Under the pieces are notes generated by a model. That model saw nothing but the letters and a program-made list of their open reading frames with translations. It was not told where the DNA came from and searched no databases. Below are positions 50,182 to 62,800 of a stretch of DNA of 64,000 nucleotides, in pieces (positions within the stretch are counted from its first letter, which is position 1; each line of letters begins with the position of its first letter). The position numbers and the translations under genes are program-made. Source of the stretch: Hormiphora californensis (Eukaryota; Ctenophora; Tentaculata; Cydippida; Pleurobrachiidae). The DNA lies in NCBI GenBank assembly GCA_020137815.1, contig CM035354.1, forward strand, positions 2,123,495 to 2,187,494. The letters run 5' to 3'.

Positions 50182-52453
50182 CCCTTTGACGGCGACAGAG
50201 CATATATGCTACAGTCTATTCTAGGCGGCCTGGAAGTCCTTATGTTTTATCTAGGTGGCCCATATTTTGTCACGAGCTAGTTTTAGGAATTATGAACCTA
50301 AAACCACGTCCAGATCAGCTCAGAAAATCAAGAAAAAAATTTTATAGCCCCTCTAAGGAGGCTAATTTCGGCCTTTTTTTAAAAACATTTCTCATTTTTT
50401 TGTTTTTTGGGGGCACAACTAATCCTTTGAAGGAATAAAAGTGCTCGACATAACCGACCGAATGCAAAAAGCCGCATCAAAAAATATTGAAAATTGAATG
50501 AGTTATTAACATTTAAGGCGCCGTATCATATATGATACTATCGCCCGTAAGGGAATTCTAGTAACAAATCTAAATTGTACAAGTTTGTGGGTGCTATGGC
50601 ATAAATTTATGCTTTCATGTGGTATATAGCTACAAGTTCTACAATCGTGAACGGTTTTTACCAGGAAAAGAACCCAAATTAGAGATTTGTATCATATATG
50701 ATACTATCGTCCTAAGGGTAAATTCTCCTAAAACATACATAATTCGGGCTAGAAAAGGAGCTAACAGACAAATGGGGGCACTAAAATGTGTAGAATCATC
50801 GCATTAGTGGGGGTAGAGCACATATTTAGGTCGCTATCTGGATCCCTAATTGATATAATTGGATAATTAGCTAATTATCTGTCCCGCGTTTGCTAATTAT
50901 TCGTGAAACTTTGCTCTGGGAAGGAGTTATGAGACAAATGGGGGCACTAAAATGTGTAGAATCATCAAATTAGTGGGGGTAGAGCACATATTTAGGTCGC
51001 TATCTGGATCCATAATTGAGATAATTTGATAATTAGCTAATTAGTTGCCCTGGAGCGCTAATAAATGAGACTAGGCGGAGTATACAAGGCAAGTGAGGGC
51101 ACTAAAATGTGTAAAATCATCGCCTTAGCGGGGGTAGAGCACATAGCTGAGTTTCTATTCCCACTCCTAATTGAGATAATTGGATAATTATTAATTAGCT
51201 AATTGACGGTTGCACACCGTCCACTTTTCACCAAATCCCGTGGTTTCTAGGTAATCCTGAGCTCTTTTGCTCAATCTAAGGATCTTCTGACAACCCCTAA
51301 CCCCATTTGTATCACCTTTGACTCGTTTTACACAATAGTATAGCACTCGATACAACCATAGACACTGCCTTCAGCTCTTTAGAACCCTCTTGCTCCATCC
51401 TAGACCTCTCATACATCCAAGATCCAACTACAATCCTATAGAATTTTTATATCCTATTGCTCCTACAACACGTTCAACCTCTAATATACTACAGTTTCCC
51501 ATATTTATTGTTTGGACACACGGTTATAGGGGTTTAGGGATATTAGGGACTGTCAGAAGATCCTTAGATTGAGCAAAAGAGCTCAGGATTACCTAGAAAC
51601 CACGGGATTCGGTGAAAAGTGGACGGTGTGCAACCGTCAATTAGCTAATTATCCAATTATCTCATTTAGGAGTTGGAATAGAAACTCAGCTATGTGCTCT
51701 ACCTCCACTAAGGCGATGATTTTACACATTTTAGTGCCCCTACTTGTCTTGGATACTCCACAAAGTCTCATTTATTAGCGCTCCAGTGCAACTAATTAGC
51801 TAATTATCCAATTATCTCAAATATGGATCCAGATAGCGACCTAAATATGTGCTCTACCCCCACTAATGTAATGATTCTACACATTTTAGTGCCCCCATTT
51901 GTCTCATAACTCCTTCCCAGAGCAAAGTTTCATGAATAATTAGCACGTGCGGGACAGATAATTAGCTAATTATCCAATTATCTCAATTAGGGATCCAGAT
52001 AGCGACCTAAATATGTGCTCTACCCCCACTAATGTGATGATTCTACACATTTTAGTGCCCCCATTTGTCTGTTAGCTCCTTTTCTAGCCCGAATTATGTA
52101 TGTTTTAGGAGAATTTACCCTTACTCTTAGGACGATAGTATCATATATGATACAAATCTCTAATTTGGGTTCTTCTCCTGGTAAAAACCGTTCACGATTG
52201 TAGAACTTGTAGCTATATACCACATGAAAGCATAAATTTATGCCATAGCACCCACAAACTTGTACAATTTAGATTTGTTACTAGAATTCCCTTACGGGCG
52301 ATAGTATCATATGTATATGCTACAGTGGGCCCAGCAAAAACTACATGTCGGAATTACAAATTTCCTTTTCGAGGCGTTTTGTGTTGATAATATCTACTTA
52401 TAAACGAAAAATTAGACAATTCTATCGAGCCAATCCTTCTCGCCGTCAAAGGG
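50182..52453. mobile_element. TTAA-flanked fold-back element (piggyBac-type ends), 2.27 kb
   Basis: It starts CCCTTTGACGGCGA and ends with the inverted copy, flanked by TTAA at 50,178-50,181 and 52,454-52,457. CCCTTT ends with a TTAA target fit piggyBac-type elements. Long inner arms (about 50,520-51,250 and 51,560-52,315) mirror each other. Each carries three tandem copies of a module with GGGGGCACTAAAATGTGTAG, ATTAGTGGGGGTAG and GGATAATTAGCTAATTA. There is no transposase, so it is a non-autonomous fold-back element. Confidence 0.9.
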
Positions 52454-52625
52454 TTAAAAATCATTGGTTTACAAATGGTATTGACTATTGGTATTGGTAA
52501 ACAAAGTGTCTAATACATCACGAAAATCATAAAAAACAGACCAGCTGAAACGTAAAACACAAAAAATAGTCAAACAAACAAATCAAAGTCTTCTCTTACA
52601 GTCATTAACAATATGCCCTGATCTC

Positions 52626-55600
52626 CTAAGGTTGGGTTGTTAGAAGGATACAATTGGGGACGGCATCACCAGTTACAGTAGTGGGAATATCACTAAGTCT
52701 ACAGAACTCTTTCAGCATGTGTGCCGGTAGGGTGGTCGAAGAGGGAGCAGAGCTGATGTATTGGGCACACAGGTCTGAAAACTCCAAACTGTAGTCAGCT
52801 GGAAACTGAGGAAAGGAGAAATATAATTATTATAATATCAGATAGATTGGAGTGGCCAAAAACAAAGTTTATGAGGCGCTTAGCTTGAGTAGTAGGACTA
52901 GGAGCCGGTATTTATCCTACTCCTACTATTCTACCTGTTAACTAAATATTGACTAAGTGGTACAACAATAATATTCAATTTCAACCGTCGCCAGCCGTTT
53001 TATAGAAACCACTGTTATATAAAGGGGTTATAGAAACCAGGTATTTTAACTGCACTCATACACACACACCTGTCTGAAGATGGTTGCCAGACCGGTGTTA
53101 TAAATATGTGGATCCAGGGAGTCCGTTGAGGTCCGTTTTATGGGAACCACCTGGACACAAGAGGACAGGTAGGTCAGCCGTGATAGTTGGCAGTGTAGAT
53201 GGACAAACAGAAGCTGGGGTAGAACGGGTAGTTCCTGAATTGGGATGAATGGGAATTATATTATAAGAGTCAATATAGTTGGGGTTGTCTGTTCAATATT
53301 TTGTAAATTAGAAGGGTCTGAGAACAGAAATTGGCAGCTCGTACCAGGGGTGAGGCCCGGGGGGGGGGGGGGGGGGGGTGAGAAGCCGGGATTGTTGTAC
53401 CTTGAAGGTTGAGTACACCTGTAGATTGGGTTCGGTAAGCCCACAAGAGGCAAGGTATGGTGATATCTCAAACAGTGAATCCCCTGGCCCCAATAATTCT
53501 CCTTCCCCCATCTTCTTTTTCTCTCCCATTTCGAAGACAAGCGCTGAATTTAGGGTGGAGACTGCTGTCACAAGCTGCTTGCTCTCAAACTTGGCCAGGC
53601 TGTGCAGTGTTAGACCAATCAGTTGCCTGGGTGGGAGTATATTGGGAATCAAATTTCTTGGATCTGGGATATAGCGGTACATTGTACAAACCATACATTG
53701 TACAAAACATACATGCCAACTGTTCACCCCAAACTCGTGTGTATGCGATATATATTGTGGCACGCAAAACAATTCCGTGCACAAAAAGGAGGGTGAGCAA
53801 TTGGAAAAAAAGAAATACTTAAAGCTTACCTCAGCACTTGGATTTGTCCAATCCTCAGGATGAAGGGGGTTAACATCGCACTAAGTTTGGTAAACTTAGC
53901 AAATAGTTGCGGGTAGTACTTTTGTGGGTTTTCCACCGGTTTTGAATGAGGGTGTAGTGACTTCATGGAGGCCTGGAGAACTCCGATCAACGTCTGGGAG
54001 AAGAGAGTGTCGATCAATGATCATCACATGATATATCGAATGATATCGAATGATGATATATCGAAAATAACCCATGATACCGCCCATCCACCTATAATTG
54101 TGTGGCTCACACATTAGTACGAACCTTGTCGAGTTGCCGCTGTATCAGCTTAACAGAGTTCTGTATTTCCGTTACCAACATAAAGCAAAACAGTCTATCC
54201 AGACCTTGGAGGCCAAACGGCTCGAGAGCATCCACAACTTTAGAGAAAATGGAGAGGGACAGGACCTCTTCTGAGGTTTTCATATCATACCAAGTCTTCA
54301 TGGGATCAACATAAAGTGTGGAGGTGGGGTTAGTTGAGAGAAGGATCTGGCGGGCCAACCGTCCAATAAATGTCCTGCTCTCATCCACCGGGGAGAAGGT
54401 CGGGATCGGGATGTTCTGAGACTGGTACAGACTCTTCCAATCATACACCTAAAATAAAATGTTGGTAACTAGAAGGGAACCATCTTGTAACTAATGGTAA
54501 CCAGCTGGTAACCAGCTGGTAACTAATGGTAACCATCTTGTAACTAATGGTAACCATCTTGTAACTAATGGTAACCATCTGGTAACTAATAGTAACCAGC
54601 TGGTAACTAATGGTAACCAGCTGGTAACTAATGGTAACCAGCTGGTAACTAATAGTAACCAGCTGGTAACTAATGGTAACCAGCTGGTAACTAATGGTAA
54701 CCAGCTGGTAACTAATGGTAACCAGCTGGTAACTAATGGTAACCATGGAAAATCCTCCAATCATAAACCTTGTGCCGCAGAAAGGCGTTACATTCCTGTT
54801 CAACGTTGTAGTTTATTATTCGCATCACCTCCTCCTGCCACATCTTTAACCCGAATATATTGAGGTAATCCTAAAAGAGGAGAGGGATATAGAGATCAGA
54901 GAGGGAGAAGTAACCATGGTTAATACTATCTAATTAAGGCCAGAGGGGGGGGTCGACGGGTTTTTTGGGGTGTTTTTTGAGGTATACGTTATATGAAAGC
55001 GCTGGGCAAGGCGGATCGATTAGAACAGACGTCATCGATGTTGCGCGCACCGTTTGGCCAAAATTTGGGGGTTAATATTTGGCCTATAATGGATGTTAAC
55101 CCCTATAAATCAGGATTGGTGGGGTCTAGAACATCCATCATTGTACCAAAGGCTTCGTCTTGTCTTGATACAACTTCCTGAAAAGTTTTATGTCGTTACT
55201 CCAACTACTTCTTGATTTTTTGGGGGTTTACAAAATATGCGGAAAAAGCCCTTTTTGCCTATAATTTTGCTCTTTTTTGGGACATCCTGCCTCACTTCCT
55301 GAAATAACGGCTAGGACTCAGACCTTGCCGTTTGGCATAGTTGTTCTAGAGACCGTGTTCTTCAAATTTGATGTAGCGATTTTTGATTAAGGCCCCCGTT
55401 CAAAAATTATAGGGGTTTACATAAAATTTTCATGGACAAAACAAATGTTAACCCCTATAATTTTTGAACGGGGGCCTTAATCAAAAATCGCTACATCAAA
55501 TTTGAAGAACACGGTCTCTAGAACAACTATGCCAAACGGCAAGGTCTGAGTCCTAGCCGTTATTTCAGGAAGTGAGGCAGGATGTCCCAAAAAAGAGCAA

Positions 55601-56672
55601 AATTATAGGCAAAAAGGGCTTTTTCCGCATATTTTGTAAACCCCCAAAAAATCAAGAAGTAGTTGGAGTAACGACATAAAACTTTTCAGGAAGTTGTATC
55701 AAGACAAGACGAAGCCTTTGGTACAATGATGGATGTTCTAGACAACATCGATGACGTCTGTTCTAATCGATCCGCCTTGCCCAGCGCTTTCATATAACGT
55801 ATACCTCAAAAAACACCCCAAAAAACCCGTCGACCCCCCCCCCCCCCTCTGGCCTTAACATGGTAACCATGGTAACATGGTGTTACCTGGATGTATTCGA
55901 AGGATCGGCGGAACCCATCCGTCCTTGATGCGAGTTTGGTAAGGTTTCCAGCAAGATCGCCTTTTTCAGAGGTCCTGCTGAATATCAGGGAACTGTGGAA
56001 TGCCTCTGCAACCTAAAACAAAATTGTAACCATGGTAACCAATAATCTAATCAATGGTAATCAATGGTAACCATGGTAACTAATGAGTAACCAATGGTTA
56101 CTAACCATCCAATGATTATCATGACAACAACCCGTACCCTGTTAACGAGTTCCTTTCTGATACCATCCTCGAGTAACTTCTTAGGGTCAATCTTGATAAC
56201 TCCCACCAGAGTGGATTTCATCATCAGCATTCCGTCAGTAAACACGGATATTGCGTGGGTTAACTTTGCCACCGTATACCTGACAAACAGAGTGGCGTCA
56301 TTAGATGGGCTAATCTAACACGGACCAAAGTACACGTGGTACTATTGGAAGAATTGGTAAATCCATAAGTGATCAATTGATCACCGTTAACGGTTATATG
56401 AGGGAAGGGGACTCCATATTCGCCATGCTACGCAGTCTGTCGTTCGTGCGATGAATACGGGAACACATATATCAGACATTGGTCATTGACTGTACACCGT
56501 ATCAACTCTTCACTTATCATGTTCTAACCCTCCCTTTACATTTGTAATGGGGCGGGCGAAAGACGGTCTAGCTAGGCAACTCTGTATAATACCTTTCTTG
56601 TAGTTGTGTGTAATCCCTTAACTTGTCCTTATCCAATCGTGTAGGTACCTCCACCATATCATGGGTTAGAAC
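52626..56672 (-). CDS. WASHC5: WASHC5 exons, C-terminal half
   Basis: In order the exons are 56593-56672, 56138-56279, 55887-56012, 54769-54870, 54125-54448, 53830-53993, 53401-53626, 53070-53234 and 52626-52805 (stop TAG at 52,626-52,628). The C-terminus diverges from vertebrate sequence: the last exon reads [19 protein letters not shown] and ends LLTTQP instead of the longer vertebrate end. The intron after 55887 contains the 917-bp TTAA fold-back element. Confidence 0.92.
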
Positions 56673-56676
56673 CTGA

Positions 56677-56758
<82 letters not shown>

Positions 56759-56817
56759 GGAGAGAGAGGGAGGGAGAGAGAGAGAGAGAGAGAGGGGGGG
56801 GGAGAGATAGAGAGCGA

Positions 56818-56850
<33 letters not shown>

Positions 56851-59800
56851 GCATTATGATTCAAGATAATCGTCTTCGTATAACCAGACATACAAGCTGG
56901 TTCTGTATAATAATAGCGATATATGTCTTTGCTCTATACCATACCTAGCCCTCGGCGTCGTTCCCACTTAACTAGGAACTCTAGAGCATATAGCTCTTGT
57001 TAGTTCGGTACATTTACATTTAGATGATTTAGAATTTAATGGGCAGATGACCGCATTTCATTCAGAAATCTCCTCATTCAGGCAATGGCGATAATCAGCT
57101 GGTTATTCATTCAGGTAACCGTGGTAACCACAGGAACGGTTGGAATCCTTGGCAACGCATCTTCCCTATGGTACAACTACAGCAGAAAAGGCTTCCCAAG
57201 GCAACTCTACATCGTTTTAAACATCATTGACTTCAGCGTTTGTGTTATCGGGATTATTTCGCAATTTGAAATTGAATTTCATTGGGCAAAAGGCAAAGTT
57301 TTGTTGATTAATTATTTCGCCCTTGCAAACCAGATATCTGCAATTTGGACCTGTATAATGGGCGGTGCTCGGCTATTAGCCATGTCGCGGCCCTTCCACC
57401 ACATCAATAAACGTCTTTTCTGGACAGTCTCCAGTCTGATCATGTGTGTTGGTCTCTTTCCACAGAGTGCGAACGCCTACCTGCACTATAGGACACACGA
57501 ACAAGTTAATGACACTTATTGGATATTTGTCGGCTGTACCATCGGAATTATCATGGTTAACATTGTAATAACAGTATCAACTATTGTCCTACTGAGCCAC
57601 AAATCACCCGCCGTCTCAACAGAAACAGATCAACACAAACGGAATGCTGCCATTACAATAGTCCTTCTCGGAGCCGTGTTCCTCATTACCAATGTCAGCG
57701 GGGTGATAATGAGTGCAATGTTTATCACTAGTGGTGGTGATGTTTCAGGTGCTGCTAATGGCTGGTTAACCCTTTGGGGACGATAAGCCCCCTGTCGACA
57801 GAATTCTCTAAAACTTTCTGGAGACACTCACTTTGAACCTACTTGAACGCATGAAAAGGAATTTTGGTTCTACCACCTGTATTTCTATTGGGTCACCCCA
57901 ATAGTGACCAAGTCCATTTTCCAAGTCCATTTTAAGTATACTCGTATCAATTTTGAGGTATGGCCATTAAACTACCCATTTTGCCTACCAAATGCACTGT
58001 TTTAGCCCTGTTTTCGGAAGACGACAACTGCAGAGGCTCAAAACGACCTCAAAATGCTAGAAAAATGTATGGTTCAACCCTAGAAACGATTTAAAACTTT
58101 CAAATATGGTCTAGAAAGACGCTATATGGGTTCAAAGTTGTGGGTCACCTGTGACCCAATCGTCTCCAAAGGGTTAAAAGTCTGGCTGCTCCTAATGGCA
58201 CTCAATGCTGCCCTGAATCCAGTGGTTATTCTAAGAAGGAAGCTTATGGGACTGTGTAGCAGGGATCAACCAAATCGTACTGATATTGGGATGAACAGGA
58301 TTAATACCAAAGAGACAAACTGAGTCGTTAGTGACTTGGTACCCTTATAGTGACTAAATAGTCGAGAGAGTGAATCCAATATCCATATACTGACTTCAAG
58401 GTGACCCATGGTAAAGTGTGGAACAAGTTCACAAATTTACTTTACTTATCTGTATCGCTGTGCTGTTTGGTAACTGTAGAAACAAAAATTGATATAACTA
58501 ATCAGCAGTTAGCTTTTAATGGCCTCTGATTCGCCTGTAATTAGCCTATAATCACATAAAGTGACCTGCCATTAGCCGGTTTACCTGGTTGCTATGGTTA
58601 CCGTGTTGCTATGGTTACCTAGTTACTATGGTTACCTGGTTGCTATGGTTACCTGGTTGCTATGGTTACCTGTTTACTATGGTTACCTGGCTGATATGGT
58701 TACTATGGTTACTATGGTTACCTGGTTGCTATGGTTACCTGGTTGCTATGGTTACATGGTTGATATGGTTACCTGGTTGCTATGGTTACCTGGTTGCTAT
58801 GGTTACCTGGTTTCTATGGTTACCTGGTTGCTATGGTTACCTGGTTTCTATGGTTACCTGGTTGCTATGGTTACCTGGTTGCTATGGTTACCACTTACCT
58901 GGTTGCTATGGTTACCTAGTTGCTATGGTTACCTGGTTGCTATGGTTACCTAGTTGCTATGGTTACCTGGTTGCTATGGTTACCTGGTTGCTATGGTTAC
59001 CTGGTTTCTATGGTTACCTGGTTGCTATGGTTACCTGGTTGCTATGGTTACCTGGTTTCTATGGTTACCTGGACGATTTTCTCGAGCAGAGAGAACATTG
59101 ACTGAGGTATGATCTGAAGGACTTTCCTCACGTAACTGACCAACTCTCTGCTGTAACACTCACTGACCTGGTGAGGTATATACGTGATATAGAGAAACGA
59201 GGGATATATATCGGTATCTTTATATCGTTTGTATTCAGTCCATTTGATAAATCGGTAAAAATATATTGTAGTTACTCACAGATCTGAAATCCTCGATCCC
59301 TGCTTCGCCAATCCGCACGAGGGGCTGGTCTAGAGCAGAGGCGAGTTTTAGGAACGTAGCTCGGAGTTTTCTCACTAGACTCGGATCTTTCTTTATCAAA
59401 TCCTGCATAAACCTGCAGATAGAATTGTTTGGTAACCATGGTAATACATAGCTAACCATGGTGATTACTATAGCGATCAAAGAAACTCACCCGGTATAGT
59501 TATCAATTATATTCCAAGCGTAGGAGAGATCCCCAATTATTTGTAGCTGTATTAGTACCTCTTCCTTCACATTGACTGTCCGTATCATCTGGTGCAGATA
59601 CTCCCTGACGGATTTGCCAGTTATTCTCCAGCGGATGGAACTACAATCCCCACTGTCCCACCACCACCCCACCCAACCTCCGTCCACCCCACCCCGCCCC
59701 CACCCCACCACCCCACCCCACACAAACCTGGTATCAACAAGGAACTGCCGGATTTGCCAGTTATTCTCCAACTGATGGAACTCCTGGACCTCCTCTATAG

Positions 59801-62800
59801 CCTGCATTAATTGGGCAATCTTTCTACCCGCCGAGATGTGGTCATCATAGCTGAGGGATGATGTCTGTGTGGAGATATCTCTAAACCACGCCTGCCCGGG
59901 GATACAGGTGGTAAGTGGTTGTAGGAAGGAGGCAGGGATGTGGTATCACTTGTCACTTGACAAACACATAACAACCACATAACAACCACATAGCAACTAC
60001 CTAGCAACCACATTACAACCACATAACAACCGCATAGCAACCACATAGCAACACCAAATGATAACCACCTGTAGATTGTTGTTTTTCTCTACCCTAGCTA
60101 GGGGTTTACTGCCGCTAAACACATCAGCAAGTTCCAGTAGTCTATCTGCTGCTTCTTTCTGACAAGTTCTCCACTTCTCCAACTTTTTCTCCAGCAGAAT
60201 CTTGAAATGTAATGTAAAATGTAATGTAAAATGTAATGTAAAATGTAATGTAAAATGTAATGTAAAATGTAAACAGTTAGGATACACACGGTCTAATTTC
60301 TACTATTTAGGGAAGGTCTGTTTAGGGTAAATGTATATTTAGGGCAAACGAATATTTAGGGAAGGTCTATTTAGAGAAGGTCTATTTAGGGCAAATGTAT
60401 ATTTAGGGCAAAAATATATTTAGGGAAGGTATATTTAGGGAAGGTATATTTAGGGAAGGTCTATTTTAAAGGGCAAACGCATATTTAGGGAGGGTCTCAG
60501 TATATAAATTCCGGCTTGCAGCTGTTTATCTAGTACTACCTTGAAAAGATCCTTGAGAACGAGTTCCAACTGGGAGGTGTTTAGCAACAGAGCCACCACG
60601 TCACTCAGCTTCGTCTAGATGGTGGGGTGATTAGATAGGAAGTCAATAAATTGATAAATCGGTTATTTGTGATTCGCATAGTTTGATTGTAGAAAGATAT
60701 ATTGTAGGAAAGATTTATCTTATTATTTTATCTTTCCTGCACTAAATTCGAGTCAGTCTACTGCAGGTCCTACACTATTCATTGAATCCTATTATTATCT
60801 CAATTACATTATGAGACATGACGGTCTCGTGCAGTTGCTTGCATTTCTTGTTAGATGGTGGGGTGACGGTATGTAGCATGAGCCATCGGAGGGTAGTGTT
60901 ACACTCCCGTAGGAAGGTCATTAGTTTGGGAACGTGATCCAACACATACTCTTCTACAAGGACACCTGCAGGACACATGTGGTGTTAATAATACTGACGT
61001 TAGGTGTGATAGCTGGGGGTAAGGCAGTGGGGGAAGGGGTTCTTTAGGGCCTTTACTTTAAAAGGAATGAGATCCAGACTTGAGTTTTGGGATGCTTGAA
61101 TTCTGCTTTAGAGATCTATCATTTAAGTTATTGAATATATATTCTAATGATATATGAGGCATAAACTCTTGCCAGTGGCGCGTTATTTCAGATACCTTTC
61201 TCCCAGCGCGCCGCTGGGAGAAGGTAGCTGTAGTTTATCCGCCACTGGCGGATAAACTGGTTTAAATCACGACGACGATCCCGAGGCGTAGCCGAGGGAG
61301 AGGCGGAGGGGTTTAAACCTATAACGCGTCTATGGCAAGAGTTTATAGTTTATATACCCTGCTTTAGTTGTTTGTTACAAGTATTACACACTAACAAGAG
61401 AGAGAACACTAATCAAAATACACAAAGAGAACTGAGAAACAGTCAAAAACATCTCTCAATTGAGTGTACATTGTTTGGTAACAGTTACTAAGGAGAGAGA
61501 GAAAGAAATAACAAGATATGGGGCATGCCAGACATAACACAGAGGAATTGAGATAGTGAAACAAAAGGGAAGCTAAAGAGAGAGTAATTGACGGAATGTG
61601 TTGTTTCTTTCTCTCCAATTTAGTGTGTAACTCTTCCAAACAGTGTTCCCTCTGTATTTCAGTAAGAACTGATCATTTACACACACTTTGAATGTAACAT
61701 CGGAGTTAAAAATAAATAACCTGCCAGTGGGAAATAATCTGCCGCTGGACTGGCTGGTTATCGAGAGCGCGCTAGTGGGACTTCTCGCCACTGGCGCATT
61801 ATTTAAGTTAGCAGGGTATATAAATATTTAATATTATTATCCACGTGTTTACCTTCCTGTAAGAGTTTTAGGGCCCGGTCACACAATTTGGGAACACTCT
61901 GCACGTGCCGTTTGGATACCTCCCGAACACCGGGGAATGTATTAGCCAGGGCCGTTCGGGCTGCTCTAAATGGCTCCCATTCAGCCACCAAGTTTACCGT
62001 TATACCTGTTGGCGGGATAGGAAGCTGTTGAAAGAGAAAGCTGTTGAAAAAGTAAGCTGTTGAAAGAGGAAGCTGTTGGGATAGAAAGCTGTTGAAAGAG
62101 AGAAAGCTGTTGAAAAAGAAAGCTTTTGGGATAGAAAGCTCTTATTAGAGAAAGCTCAACTAGTCGATTTCCACATTCAAACAACTGCTAATAATTACTC
62201 AATTTATAAATACCCATGTAGATGCTAATAACCCAATTATCGGGAAAGTGCTTATCCACAATTTCTCTCATCACAGCGGATTGCGATGTCAGGATCTCGG
62301 GGGAGAAGAACAGGGATACGTAGAGCATTGCTGCTTGGGTTGCTAGGGCAACGGATCGATGTTCCGGAAGCGGATAGTTTGACATTTGGTTATAAACATC
62401 ATCAGACCTGTAAAATGATGGGGTGGGTAAAGAAAATTAATGAATCTCGGGTTATAATAACCAGATTTGAGACTTATCGATCTATTGTCAGGTAGGGGGT
62501 ATTGTGAGTACCCGCTACCCACAATAATACACATACCTAAGCCTTCCTATGGCCATCTTGACCAAATCTTCCTTTACTGTCACCCTTGAAAAGTAGTTGC
62601 ACGGATAGTTGTTCGGGCGTCTATTGGGATTGCTTGCGGAGGCACCCGTACTTCGAAGCAGTTTACAAACATCATCGATGTGCGAATCAACGGCAGCTTT
62701 GTTAGCGTTGTACCTGTAAAATAACACGATACAACCAATGTTCAAATGAGATGTGTATCCAGAAAATAACTTTGCGGTGGAGAGAAATATACGCCAGCTC

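Noticed and set aside
58589-59101. 170-residue frame of [11 protein letters not shown] repeats
   Set aside because: Translation of the 17-bp minisatellite in a WASHC5 intron, on the strand opposite to WASHC5.
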